From assembly GCA_031374115.1 (NCBI GenBank), contig JANMNO010000179.1:1-64000 (forward strand): a stretch of 64,000 nucleotides of DNA, given 5' to 3'. Below are positions 17,231 to 25,576 of the stretch, one piece after another. Made by a program: the position numbers and the translations under genes. The notes under the pieces were generated by a model. That model had not been told where the DNA came from. It saw only the letters and a program-made list of their open reading frames with translations, and made no database searches. This DNA comes from JAKFWF01 sp031374115 (GTDB lineage: Bacteria; Pseudomonadota; Alphaproteobacteria; Rhizobiales; Hyphomicrobiaceae). Every line of letters starts with the position of its first letter. Positions within the stretch are counted from its first letter, which is position 1.

Positions 17231-17803
17231 TCAGCTCAATTGCTGGCGCAGCATCACCAGGCAATCACGAAAGCCCGTCAAATCCGACATGCGCTCGCCG
17301 ACATCGATGCCGTTGACGACCACGTCGGTGCCGGATTCATGAACCGCAATCGCAATCATCAGGTTCTCGGCCAGCCCGAAGTTCTCGATCTCGACGCTCG
17401 CGTGATCGCAGTCGAAACGCAACGGCGGTAACAGCCGCAAGGCTCGGGCTCTCGCGGCATAGTCGCCGCTGGCGTTGGTGTAGCCCAGCGCCGGTTTGCC
17501 GAGCGCGCGCATGAAGCCGACTTCGTAAGCCGTCCCCGCATCCATCGATGCGCCGCGGAAGGGCGTCATGTTGGCGATGACAGCGTCGGCCGAACGCATC
17601 AACGCTTCGTTGGCAAGTGCAATTCGTCGGGCTGATTCCGACTTGGAAAGGCCCGTCAGGTCGAGGCTTGCATCGAGCGGGAATAGACCGTCGAAGCCGT
17701 GTTCGTTGCAAAGCCGCTGCTTCTCCAATCCGATGGATTCTGCGTCAGGCAAGAAAACTTCGGGGCCAGCGAGATAAACGCGTGAGCGGGCGCCGCAGAT
17801 CAT
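17231..17803 (-). CDS. Nucleoside 2-deoxyribosyltransferase family protein
   Basis: This 190-aa protein shows the family's YLAGPEVFLPDA start, the ADAVIANMTPFRGASMDAGTAYEVGFMRA block (Asp and Glu of the active site in D-A-G-T-A-Y-E-V-G) and the GYTN turn. Members cleave or transfer 2'-deoxyribose between bases. The start ATG overlaps the cyclase stop as ATGA, so the two are translationally coupled. The N-terminus has no signal. Whether it acts on free deoxynucleosides or on a signalling nucleotide cannot be read from the sequence. Confidence 0.88.
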   Translation of the reverse strand: MICGARSRVYLAGPEVFLPDAESIGLEKQRLCNEHGFDGLFPLDASLDLTGLSKSESARRIALANEALMRSADAVIANMTPFRGASMDAGTAYEVGFMRALGKPALGYTNASGDYAARARALRLLPPLRFDCDHASVEIENFGLAENLMIAIAVHESGTDVVVNGIDVGERMSDLTGFRDCLVMLRQQLS

Positions 17804-19002
17804 GACCGGGCGATCTCCTCGTCTTGCAGCGGCTTGAACAGTGCATGCTCGCCCGGCACACCCTTGAATTCAAATTCACCCAGATGCTGAGCACCGAACT
17901 TAAGTTGCGATGCAAATGCTTGCGACATCAAGATCGGCTGACCCAGCTTCTCGTTCAGGCGTGTAATCCGGTTCGCGATATTGACGTCTCGGCCGATTAC
18001 CGTGAAGTCCAGCCGCTGACCCGACCCGACATTGCCATATGCAGCCTCGCCGTAGTGCAGCGCGATCCCCGCAATGAGCGGCGCTGGCAGCGAGCCCAAC
18101 GCGTTGGCCCGCGCGATCCGGGCTAAACTTCCCTTGGCGGCGGCAAGTGCCTGGGTACATGCGCCGTTGGTGTGTCCGTCATGCTCCTGGAAGATAGCAA
18201 GCACGCCATCGCCGATAAATTTCAAGACTTCGCCACCACGTTGCTCGACCTCGGGCACAACACAATCGAAATAGCGATTGAGAAGATCTGTAATATCTTC
18301 CTCCGGTAGGATCATTGACAAGTTGGTGAAGCCGCGCAGGTCGCTGAATAGCAGAGCGGACTTGATGCGAGTGACCTTGCCGCGATGAATATCGCCGGCC
18401 AGAATGCGCTTATGCGGATCGCCGCCGACATAGGTTTGCAGGATTTCATCGAGGATGCGCTCGCCGGCGCGGATTTCCATGACGCTGCGAATGGCTGGGA
18501 CAAGTGATCGGAAGAATGAAAATTCCGCAGCACCGAAGCCGTCGGGATGTTTGGTCGCGAACGTCAGTCCGTTGCGTTTGCGACCGTTCGAAAAAAAGAT
18601 TGGGATGCACACGTAATGCGTGAAGCCACCTGCGCGCAATTCGGGCACGACGCCGTACGCATCGGGCGCGATCTCCATCGGCCGGAATTCGACCCATTCA
18701 CCGGTGCGGTGCGCTTGCGCGTAAGGGCTGCGCTCATAGCTGCGGTCGGATCGAGCACCATACGGAAACAGACGCTCGATCGTCTTGCCGCCTAGGTGCC
18801 ACTCGCGTCCGACGGCCTGGGTCGAGGCATTGAGCAGTTGAACCACTGTCGCCGACCGGGCAATCGGCACACCAGCGGCGACGATCCGCTCGCAGAGCTC
18901 GGTCAAGGCGTCGCTGAGGTCGGGCATGAATACCGCCCGTTCGAGGAGCCAGTTGCGGATCTCGTCAGCTTTCCGTTTCAATCGTGTGTTGTTGTTTGCC
19001 AT
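17800..19002 (-). CDS. Class III adenylate/guanylate cyclase with N-terminal GAF-like domain
   Basis: The 400-aa protein has a roughly 190-residue sensory part (it contains HYVCIPIFFSNGRKRNG and FSFFRSLVPAIRSVMEIRA, GAF-like). The class III catalytic domain comes after it: ALLFSDLRGFTNLS holds the first metal Asp, GGEVLKFIGDGVLAIF the second, and DFTVIGRDVNIANRI the base/ribose contacts. It makes cAMP or cGMP in the cytoplasm; specificity is not clear. No membrane segment is visible. Its stop codon overlaps the deoxyribosyltransferase start by four bases. Confidence 0.9.
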   Translation of the reverse strand: MANNNTRLKRKADEIRNWLLERAVFMPDLSDALTELCERIVAAGVPIARSATVVQLLNASTQAVGREWHLGGKTIERLFPYGARSDRSYERSPYAQAHRTGEWVEFRPMEIAPDAYGVVPELRAGGFTHYVCIPIFFSNGRKRNGLTFATKHPDGFGAAEFSFFRSLVPAIRSVMEIRAGERILDEILQTYVGGDPHKRILAGDIHRGKVTRIKSALLFSDLRGFTNLSMILPEEDITDLLNRYFDCVVPEVEQRGGEVLKFIGDGVLAIFQEHDGHTNGACTQALAAAKGSLARIARANALGSLPAPLIAGIALHYGEAAYGNVGSGQRLDFTVIGRDVNIANRITRLNEKLGQPILMSQAFASQLKFGAQHLGEFEFKGVPGEHALFKPLQDEEIARS

Positions 19003-19122
19003 CGTCGGTCTTATAGCGCGGACTTGTGCGTTGCGTCATTGCCCGTGGTGAAATGCGCAATACAGACAAAGCCGATCTCGCGGACACGCCTCGCGCAATC
19101 GTGAACAGCTCGAGGATAATCC

Positions 19123-19731
19123 ATGGCAGTGATCGACGGCTTGTTTGTCACCAAACTATATCGGACTGAGCTTGCCGAACCGGGTGCTGCTGATTTGGCG
19201 CGTAGCTGCCGGGCGATCGAGCGGCAGGATAAGGCAGGGCGGGCTTGGTCCAAGGCCAACGCTTATCGCGGATATACCTCGTACGCGTCGCTCGATGATC
19301 TGCCGGCGCGAACTCCCGAGTTTTTGGATCTTAAGACTGTGATCGATCGCCACGTTGCCGCTTTCAGCGACGCGGCAGCGTTCGATCTTGGCCGGCGCAA
19401 ATTGAAGCTCGACAGCATATGGATCAACATTCTTGCGCCCGGCGGCGTGCATACAGGCCACATCCATCCGCACAGTGTAGTGAGCGGCACCTATTATGCA
19501 GCTGTGCCAGCGGCAGCGCGCGCTATCCGTTTTGAAGATCCAAGGCTCGGCCTCATGATGGCCGCCCCGAGGCGCCGCGACGATGCTCCCCTGGATCAGC
19601 GCTCGTTCGTTGAACTTGCGCCCCAAGCCGGCACTCTGTTGTTATGGGAAAGCTGGCTGCGCCACGAGGTGCCGATGAACCAGGCCGCGCAAGACCGCAT
19701 CAGCGTCAGCTTCAACTACCGCTGGGGCTGA
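19123..19731 (+). CDS. Putative 2OG-Fe(II) oxygenase (TIGR02466 type)
   Basis: The 202-aa protein has the conserved pattern of the TIGR02466 family: HTGHIHPHSVVSGTYYA (the HxH-like iron site near residue 110), then WESWLRHEVPMN with a late His, and RISVSFNYRW with the Arg that would bind 2-oxoglutarate. The N-terminal WSKANAYRGYTSYASLDDL is also typical. The substrate is not known for the family. The gene has its own upstream space (19003-19122), divergent from the cyclase, and its 3' end overlaps the convergent GNAT gene by 20 nt. Confidence 0.82.
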   Translation: MAVIDGLFVTKLYRTELAEPGAADLARSCRAIERQDKAGRAWSKANAYRGYTSYASLDDLPARTPEFLDLKTVIDRHVAAFSDAAAFDLGRRKLKLDSIWINILAPGGVHTGHIHPHSVVSGTYYAAVPAAARAIRFEDPRLGLMMAAPRRRDDAPLDQRSFVELAPQAGTLLLWESWLRHEVPMNQAAQDRISVSFNYRWG

Positions 19732-20251
19732 GCTTCCGGCGCATAAGCACCTCGTTCGTACCAGTTTTCAAAAGGTCTTCCAGAATAGTGACTTGCGCGT
19801 AGCTGCAGCTGGCATAGAGCCTTAACGCGCCTGCGTTGAACGCTGCGGCGCAAATCCACGCATTGCGTGAGCCGCCAGCCTCCGCCTCGCCGGCGAACCA
19901 TTCCAGCAGAGCGCGGCCATAGCCCTTGCATTGATGCCCAGGCACGATCGCCATGAACTGCATGTAAGGTCCAGCCAGCCATGGGTGGCGCACAACGGCC
20001 ACCCCGAGCGGCGCCGGATTCGACTGCGATCGAAGAGCCAGCCGAATGCCACCGTCGAACGCGGATGGTGCGAAGAGCGCCGTCAAGTTTTCCGCAGAAG
20101 TGCCGTAGCGCGACCACGGCGGGATCGCGGCGAGAATTTCTCCCAGTTCGCGCGCCTCTTCGGCTTGAATGGCCGAGAGCCACAAGCCAGTGCCGTCAAG
20201 ATCGTAGCGCTCAGCGCGGAATGCTGGTGGTCGTGCCGGGCTTCCAGGCAT
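19712..20251 (-). CDS. GNAT-family N-acetyltransferase
   Basis: This 179-aa acyltransferase has MQFMAIVPGHQCKGYGRALL with the Q-x-x-G-x-G acetyl-CoA loop, then NAGALRLYASCSYAQV, a normal GNAT C-terminal helix-strand. The start ATG at 20249-20251 lies inside the polysaccharide deacetylase gene (41-nt overlap in another frame); no internal ATG before the core would leave a complete fold. The substrate is unknown. The 3' end overlaps the convergent oxygenase gene. Both overlaps are supported by good similarity in each protein. Confidence 0.82.
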   Translation of the reverse strand: MPGSPARPPAFRAERYDLDGTGLWLSAIQAEEARELGEILAAIPPWSRYGTSAENLTALFAPSAFDGGIRLALRSQSNPAPLGVAVVRHPWLAGPYMQFMAIVPGHQCKGYGRALLEWFAGEAEAGGSRNAWICAAAFNAGALRLYASCSYAQVTILEDLLKTGTNEVLMRRKLSPSGS

Positions 20252-21263
20252 TCATCGTGGCTCCAGACGGTGCGGGTTTCTTGCTGAACAGGAAGTCGTA
20301 CTTGTCGGTATCACCGGGCCGGCTGTCGTAGCACGTGTCGGAGATCACCGGCGTGCCTGCGGCCAGCAACTCGCTGACGGTAACAAACTCGAAACCCAGG
20401 GCCTTGAGCTTGGGGATCGCGAGCGGCATTGCTTCGGCGGTGTGGTGTCCACGCCCGTTGGCGTGCGCGATGATGATCGAGCCCGGCTTGGTATTTCGCA
20501 GCATGGCATCGGCGATCGCGCGTGCCGATTGCGAAGCCGACGGATCGCCCGTCGATACATCCCACTGCACGCTGACGAGCCCGTTGTCGGCCGCCGTCTG
20601 CAACGCCGCCGGGCTGCACGCGCCGAAGGCGAACCGATGCAGCGCAATGCGGTCTGATATGGGCGCCATGCCGCCAGCTTTCGCGACGCAGCTCTTTGCG
20701 CCAAGTTCAGCCCGGACGCTGCGGTAGGCACGATGCGGATTGACCAGTTCGTCGACGAGCGCCGATCCGCTCAAGGTGCGCACGTTGCGATGGGCCCAGC
20801 CATGCCCGCCAATCTCGAACAGCGGGTCGGAGATCAACTGTTGTGCGCGCTCATCGTGCGACATCAGCCACTTGCCGCCAGTGAAAAGCGTCGCTCGCGT
20901 GGCGGTCGCCCGCAGATAATCGATGATCGGGCCATCGTACCCCGCCACCTCGCCGGGCTGTTCACACAAGTCGAGCGTGAGGGCGATCAGCTTGCGTCCC
21001 TTTGGTAATTCGACCCGGCGTATGGCGCCGCGCAGCTCTGGCGGCAGCGGCGTGACTTGTCCGAGCCCCGTTGACGGCGGAGCGATTTGCGAACCCGCCG
21101 CACCGCGTACAGGCTTCACTTCAGCCGGCGATGCCGCCAAGCTAGCCGACGAGAAACATGCGCGTTGTAACGCGCCGTTGCCGCCTGCCGAGGCATTGCC
21201 CGCGACCGCCACCATCATCGCAGCCACGGCAATCTGGATCATCGTTTCGCGAGCGGCGCGCAT
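20211..21263 (-). CDS. Polysaccharide deacetylase (NodB-fold), secreted
   Basis: The 350-aa protein has a signal peptide (hydrophobic residues 8-25 ending ASAGG) and a NodB domain. KLIALTLDLCEQPGEV replaces the usual TFDDGP but keeps the second Asp, and GHGWAHRNV gives the HxxxH metal pair. The usual RxPxG catalytic Arg motif is not obvious. Members remove acetyl groups from sugars in peptidoglycan or exopolysaccharide. GGGGAAGA precedes the ATG at 21261-21263. The 3' end contains the start of the GNAT gene, so the two are likely one transcript. Confidence 0.88.
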   Translation of the reverse strand: MRAARETMIQIAVAAMMVAVAGNASAGGNGALQRACFSSASLAASPAEVKPVRGAAGSQIAPPSTGLGQVTPLPPELRGAIRRVELPKGRKLIALTLDLCEQPGEVAGYDGPIIDYLRATATRATLFTGGKWLMSHDERAQQLISDPLFEIGGHGWAHRNVRTLSGSALVDELVNPHRAYRSVRAELGAKSCVAKAGGMAPISDRIALHRFAFGACSPAALQTAADNGLVSVQWDVSTGDPSASQSARAIADAMLRNTKPGSIIIAHANGRGHHTAEAMPLAIPKLKALGFEFVTVSELLAAGTPVISDTCYDSRPGDTDKYDFLFSKKPAPSGATMNAWKPGTTTSIPR

Positions 21264-21341
21264 GCAAGTTCTTCCCCGACTGTCCGTTCGGGCTTAAGCT
21301 AATCGTCAATTGAGGTCCATATCGAGGCAATGGAGCCTTCC

Positions 21342-22214
21342 ATGCTGATCAACTGGCGCGGTAGCTTCGTGGAAACGGAAGATTTATCCGTGCACTATGT
21401 GCGAGCAGGCAGTGGTCGCCCGGTCGTTTTCCTTCACGGCTGGCCGGAATTCGCGCGCACGTGGCTGCATAACCTGCCGGTCCTGGCGCAAGAGTTCGAC
21501 TGTATCGCGCCGGAGTTTCGCGGCTTCGGCGAAACGGCAATAAAGCGCGGCCGGCGCGAAGGTGGAACGCCGCCGCAACTGCTGGCGAGGGAACTCAGGG
21601 ACTTCCTTGATGCGCTGGGCCTCGGGCCAGTCGATATCGTGTCCCACGATGTCGGCTCGTTCGTCGCGCAGGCGTTCGCCCAAGCTTACCCGGCTTCAGT
21701 CAGACGGTTGTTCTTCTTCAACTGCGCTTATCCAGGCATCGGTGCGCGCTGGGGAGACGCGGCAAATTTCTCCGAACTCTGGTACCAGCAGTTCCACCAG
21801 AAGGACTTTGCGGCAGCACTCGTCGGCTCATCGCGGGATGCCGCACGTATGTACTACAAGCACTTCCTGACGCACTGGACCCACCAGAAAGGCGCATTCG
21901 CGCCCTACCTCGAAGAGTGGGTCGACAACTTCATGCGGCCCGGCAACATCCAAGGTGGCTTCGATTGGTACACCGGCGTCGCAGCCTTTCGCCGGCGCAT
22001 GATGCAAGGCGACGCTATGCCGAGGGTGAAAATCGCAGCTCCCACCTATGTGCTGTGGGGGCGCCACGACCCGGTACTGCAATACGCCTGGAGCGACAAG
22101 CTCGGGGGCTACTTCGAAACGCTCACGCTCGAGTGCGCCGAGGACGCTGGCCACTTCGTCCACTTCGAGGTGCCCGAACTCGCCAACAGCCGCGTTGCCA
22201 GATTTCTGGCGTGA
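21342..22214 (+). CDS. Alpha/beta hydrolase, epoxide hydrolase / haloalkane dehalogenase type
   Basis: The 290-aa protein shows VVFLHGWPEFARTW (oxyanion HGWP), DIVSHDVGSFVAQA with Asp as the presumed nucleophile rather than Ser, and DAGHFVHFE with the catalytic His. The Asp nucleophile places it with epoxide hydrolases and dehalogenases, not esterases. The ATG at 21342 has GGAG 6 nt upstream; another at 21330 is close by with poorer spacing. It faces the enoyl-CoA hydratase gene; their stops are 9 nt apart. Confidence 0.87.
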   Translation: MLINWRGSFVETEDLSVHYVRAGSGRPVVFLHGWPEFARTWLHNLPVLAQEFDCIAPEFRGFGETAIKRGRREGGTPPQLLARELRDFLDALGLGPVDIVSHDVGSFVAQAFAQAYPASVRRLFFFNCAYPGIGARWGDAANFSELWYQQFHQKDFAAALVGSSRDAARMYYKHFLTHWTHQKGAFAPYLEEWVDNFMRPGNIQGGFDWYTGVAAFRRRMMQGDAMPRVKIAAPTYVLWGRHDPVLQYAWSDKLGGYFETLTLECAEDAGHFVHFEVPELANSRVARFLA

Positions 22215-22223
22215 GGCGACATC

Positions 22224-23024
22224 TCACCGTCCTTTGAAAACCGGCTTGCGCTTTTCCATGAAGGCGCGGCGGCCTTCAACGTAGTCGGCACTGGCGAAAC
22301 AGGCATCGACCAGTGCATCGAGGCTGGCCAGGTCCTGCAAAGCCGGGTTGGCATTGAGCGCGTCGATGCAGCGCTTGGCCGCCAGAATTGACAGTGGTGC
22401 ATTATGAGCAATTTCGTTCGCAAGCGCCGTGGTCGCAGTTTCCAACTCGTGCGGCTGGACGACGCGGTTGACGAGACCCATCGCAGCTGCTTCCGCTGCT
22501 GAAAACCGCCGGCCCGTGAACAGCAGCTCCTTGGCGCGGGCAGCCGACACCACACCCAGCATCGGCCTCATCCAGCGCGGATTGTAGCCGATACCGAGTT
22601 TGGCCGCCGGCACCGAGAATTGCGACACGCTCGACGCCAGGCGGATATCGCAGCACAAGGCGACTTCGAGCCCGCCACCAAGACAAAATCCGTTGATCAT
22701 GGCGATCGTCGGTTTAGCCGAAGCCGCCAACGTGTCGAACGCGACGTTGTTCAACTCGTTATACGACGCGGCTGACGTTGCGGTTCTGGTCTGCTCGAAT
22801 TCGGAGATGTCGGCGCCGGCGGAGAAGGCTTTGTCGCCGGCCCCGCGCAGGACGACGACGCGAACCTCACTATTTTGTTCGGCATCCCTGATCAGGCGAG
22901 GCAATGTTTCCCACATCGCCATGGTGAAAGCGTTGAGGCGCGCCTGATTATCGATGACGACATGCAACACGTGATCACGAAGTTCGGTCGTCACGCCAGA
23001 CGCTGAAACGCTTGAAGTTTTCAT
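22224..23024 (-). CDS. Enoyl-CoA hydratase/isomerase family protein
   Basis: This 266-aa crotonase-fold enzyme has KAFSAGADISEF (oxyanion loop), NGFCLGGGLEVALCCD (second oxyanion loop) and SVPAAKLGIGYNP where the first catalytic Glu of classic hydratases is replaced by Lys-Leu. Only one of the two canonical Glu is evident, so the reaction may be isomerisation or another crotonase chemistry. No acyl-CoA dehydrogenase or thiolase is next to it. Confidence 0.9.
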   Translation of the reverse strand: MKTSSVSASGVTTELRDHVLHVVIDNQARLNAFTMAMWETLPRLIRDAEQNSEVRVVVLRGAGDKAFSAGADISEFEQTRTATSAASYNELNNVAFDTLAASAKPTIAMINGFCLGGGLEVALCCDIRLASSVSQFSVPAAKLGIGYNPRWMRPMLGVVSAARAKELLFTGRRFSAAEAAAMGLVNRVVQPHELETATTALANEIAHNAPLSILAAKRCIDALNANPALQDLASLDALVDACFASADYVEGRRAFMEKRKPVFKGR

Positions 23025-23190
23025 CTTGCAGTTGTCCTAAGGTGGGGGCGTCGCCATGTATCATTCATCGGCGCGTATATTGCACGATAAAGCCACAACC
23101 CAACCGTGCGCCAAGCGTTGACTAGGGCTTCGACGCTGGCTAGGCAGTTTGGTGCGCATATGGCGTCCGTTGGTGTCGAAGGAGTGTGCC

Positions 23191-24027
23191 ATGGCACAGA
23201 AACATTTGAGCAATGTCCAGAGCTTTGTCTCCTCTGTCGACCCGATCTGGTCGACGTTAAAGACCGAGGCGGAGACAGCTGCCAACGCGGAACCAGCTCT
23301 GGGCGGCTTTCTCTATGCGACGATCCTAAGTCATAACCGGCTCGAAGATGCGGTTTGCCATCGTCTGGCGCAACGGCTCAATCACACCGACGTAGATGCA
23401 ACACTGATTGGTCAGACGTTTGCACAGACACTGGCGCGCCATTCCGAACTCGGCGACCTGTTCCGGGCGGATTTGGAAGCGGTGTTCGACCGGGATCCGG
23501 CCTGCACCCGCTATATCGAGCCGTTGCTTTATTTCAAAGGCTATCATGCCCTTGTCGCGCATCGCTTTGCCCATTCGCTGTGGAACGAGGGACGGCGAGA
23601 TTTCGCGCTCTACCTGCAGAGCCAGTCGTCGCGCATTTTCGCAGTCGACATCAATCCGGCAACGCGCATGGGACGCGGCATCATGCTCGACCATGGCACC
23701 GGCATCGTCATCGGTGAGACGGCGGTGGTCGGCGACAATTGCTCGATTCTGCAGGATGTGACGCTCGGCGGCAACGGCAAGGAGACCGGCGACCGCCATC
23801 CCAAGATCGGCAACAACGTTTTACTTGCGGCTGGCGCCAAGGTGCTCGGTAATATTCGTGTCGGTCATTGCTCGAAGGTGGCGGCCGGCTCAGTGGTGTT
23901 GAATGACGTCCCAGATAACAAGACGGTTGCCGGTGTGCCGGCCCGGATTGTCGGCGACAGCGGCTGTCCCGAGCCCGCCCGAATGATGGATCAGCGTCTT
24001 GCGCCGGATGATTGCGGATGCCACTAA
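23191..24027 (+). CDS. cysE: Serine O-acetyltransferase
   Basis: This 278-aa enzyme makes O-acetylserine for cysteine synthase. An N-terminal helical domain (DPIWSTLKTEAE, SRIFAVDINPAT) is followed by left-handed beta-helix hexapeptide repeats, with DHGTGIVIGETAVVGD, LGGNGKETGDRHPKIG and the cofactor tail GVPARIVG. The tail ends in Cys-Gly-Cys-His. ATG 23191 has AAGGAG 6 nt upstream. The 166-nt region before it (23025-23190) is divergent from the hydratase and contains TTGACT at 23118 with TAGGCA 17 nt further, a weak promoter candidate. Confidence 0.94.
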   Translation: MAQKHLSNVQSFVSSVDPIWSTLKTEAETAANAEPALGGFLYATILSHNRLEDAVCHRLAQRLNHTDVDATLIGQTFAQTLARHSELGDLFRADLEAVFDRDPACTRYIEPLLYFKGYHALVAHRFAHSLWNEGRRDFALYLQSQSSRIFAVDINPATRMGRGIMLDHGTGIVIGETAVVGDNCSILQDVTLGGNGKETGDRHPKIGNNVLLAAGAKVLGNIRVGHCSKVAAGSVVLNDVPDNKTVAGVPARIVGDSGCPEPARMMDQRLAPDDCGCH

Positions 24028-24059
24028 AGGTCCTGAAATAATCAGGAAAGTCATTACCC

Positions 24060-24272
24060 ATGAAAGACGACGTCCCGAAGTTGCAAGCCTATCTGCGCAA
24101 GACGTTCAAATCCGACGCGGTTCGCGTCGTCATGCACGGCCGCAAGAAGGATATGGCGGAGGTCTTCATGGGTAGCGACCAGATCGCTCAACTGTATCGT
24201 GACGAGGAGGACGGCGAGGTTAGCTATCAGCTCCAGATGGCGATCCTCGACATCGATCTTGAAGGGCTCTGA
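24060..24272 (+). CDS. DUF3126 family protein
   Basis: This 70-aa acidic protein matches the alphaproteobacterial DUF3126 pattern: LQAYLRKTFKSDAVRV, then G-R-K-K-D-M-A-E-V-F, and a DGEVSYQLQMAILDIDL end. No function is known. It lies 32 nt after cysE and 4 nt before the carbonic anhydrase gene, all on the plus strand, so the three form one transcript. Confidence 0.9.
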   Translation: MKDDVPKLQAYLRKTFKSDAVRVVMHGRKKDMAEVFMGSDQIAQLYRDEEDGEVSYQLQMAILDIDLEGL

Positions 24273-24276
24273 TCCG

Positions 24277-24807
24277 ATGGCCCTCTATTCGCTCGATGGT
24301 AAGCCGGTGATCATGCCAGCCGACGGTCAGGCTTGGGTCGCGCCCAGCGCGATATGCGTCGGCAATATCACGCTCCACAGCGACGCAAGTATCTGGTTCA
24401 ACGCTGTCGTGCGCGGCGATAACGAACCGATCGTACTTGGTGAGCGCTCGAATATCCAGGATGGCTGCGTTCTGCACACCGATCCAGGTTTCCCAATGAC
24501 GATCGAAGCCGATTGCACGATCGGCCATATGGTGATGTTGCACGGTTGCCGGATCGGACGCGGAAGCCTGATCGGCATTGGCGCGATCATTCTCAACGGC
24601 GCAGAGATCGGCGAGGAGTGTCTGATCGGCGCCGGCGCTTTGATTCCCGAAGGCAAGAAGATCCCGCCGCGATCGGTCGTGATGGGCGCCCCCGGCAAGA
24701 TCGTCCGGTCCGTCACGGGGGCCGATATCGAGCGCATACGCAATGGCGTTGCGAGCTACCAGCGCAACTGGAAACGGTTTGCAGCCGGGATGAAGCCGCA
24801 AACCTAA
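24277..24807 (+). CDS. Gamma-carbonic anhydrase / hexapeptide-repeat protein
   Basis: This 176-aa left-handed beta-helix protein has WFNAVVRGDNEPI, GCVLHTD and GHMVMLHGCRIG. The last two supply the three His positions that hold the metal in Cam-type enzymes. The helical C-terminus (NGVASYQRNWKRF) is typical of the short bacterial YrdA/PaaY-like clade, whose carbonic anhydrase activity varies. It starts at ATG 24277, 4 nt after the DUF3126 stop. Confidence 0.9.
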   Translation: MALYSLDGKPVIMPADGQAWVAPSAICVGNITLHSDASIWFNAVVRGDNEPIVLGERSNIQDGCVLHTDPGFPMTIEADCTIGHMVMLHGCRIGRGSLIGIGAIILNGAEIGEECLIGAGALIPEGKKIPPRSVVMGAPGKIVRSVTGADIERIRNGVASYQRNWKRFAAGMKPQT

Positions 24808-24824
24808 GTCTCACAATTTTGCAG

Positions 24825-25508
24825 TCATTTGATCCATGCGTGCGAAGTCGTGCGCTTTTCCTTCACGCCTGAAAGTGCGCTCGGTGCTTGTGCTTGTTTC
24901 GGGTCAAGTGACATCCAAACGCGCGGGTCTACATACGACTGCCGCATGACGTATTCATAGGGTGTGCGATGCCAGGGCAGTACGTTCGATGTCTTGTTGT
25001 CGAGGATAAAGTCGCCCTGCACCGTGCGGGCGGTCAAGATCGCGTGCCCCTCGCCCTTCTCATCCTTGACGACGGTCATCAGCAAGCTGCCGACCGGCCA
25101 GCCGCGCTTGATCAATAGATGACGCTTGAGGAGTGCATAATCCTCGCAGTCCCCCCTGGTGACCGGCAGCGTCCAAAACTCCTCGACGCCATACAACTCG
25201 ATGTCGGTCGCAGGCTCGATAGAATTGTTCACGACGCGGTTGATATCGTCCAGTTCGGCGAGGCGTTGGGGGCTGGCTGAGAAGCGCATGGCTTCGGTGG
25301 ACGCTTTCACGCACTCACTCGGCGCGCGAGCGCAAAAGTCGACGAAGCCATAGGGTGGTGCGGCTTGCCCATAGACGCGCATGTATTGCGGCGATCGTTC
25401 AGGCAGCCGCGCCGTGCTGTCATTGGCAGCGGCAGGCTCGGCCCAAGCGCCAGCTAATACCAGGATCAGGGTGAGGGAGCGGATCGCACTGTCGAAAGAA
25501 CGCTGCAT
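24825..25508 (-). CDS. Transglutaminase-like cysteine peptidase (BTLCP family)
   Basis: The 227-aa exported protein has a signal peptide (ATG 25506-25508, LTLILVLAGAWAEPAAAND). The BTLCP triad follows: RGDCEDYALLK with the nucleophile Cys, EGHAILTART with His and DFILDNKTS with Asp. LapG, the c-di-GMP-controlled adhesin protease, belongs to this superfamily, but this protein lacks the neighbouring lapD. The preceding ATG at 25580 overlaps the PilZ gene end and lacks signal-like sequence. It faces the carbonic anhydrase gene. Confidence 0.87.
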   Translation of the reverse strand: MQRSFDSAIRSLTLILVLAGAWAEPAAANDSTARLPERSPQYMRVYGQAAPPYGFVDFCARAPSECVKASTEAMRFSASPQRLAELDDINRVVNNSIEPATDIELYGVEEFWTLPVTRGDCEDYALLKRHLLIKRGWPVGSLLMTVVKDEKGEGHAILTARTVQGDFILDNKTSNVLPWHRTPYEYVMRQSYVDPRVWMSLDPKQAQAPSALSGVKEKRTTSHAWIK

Positions 25509-25576
25509 ACAAAACTCCAACGCATAAGACGCACGAAGACGATAGGCGGCTCCCAGAGACTGGAACCAGAGCGGGT

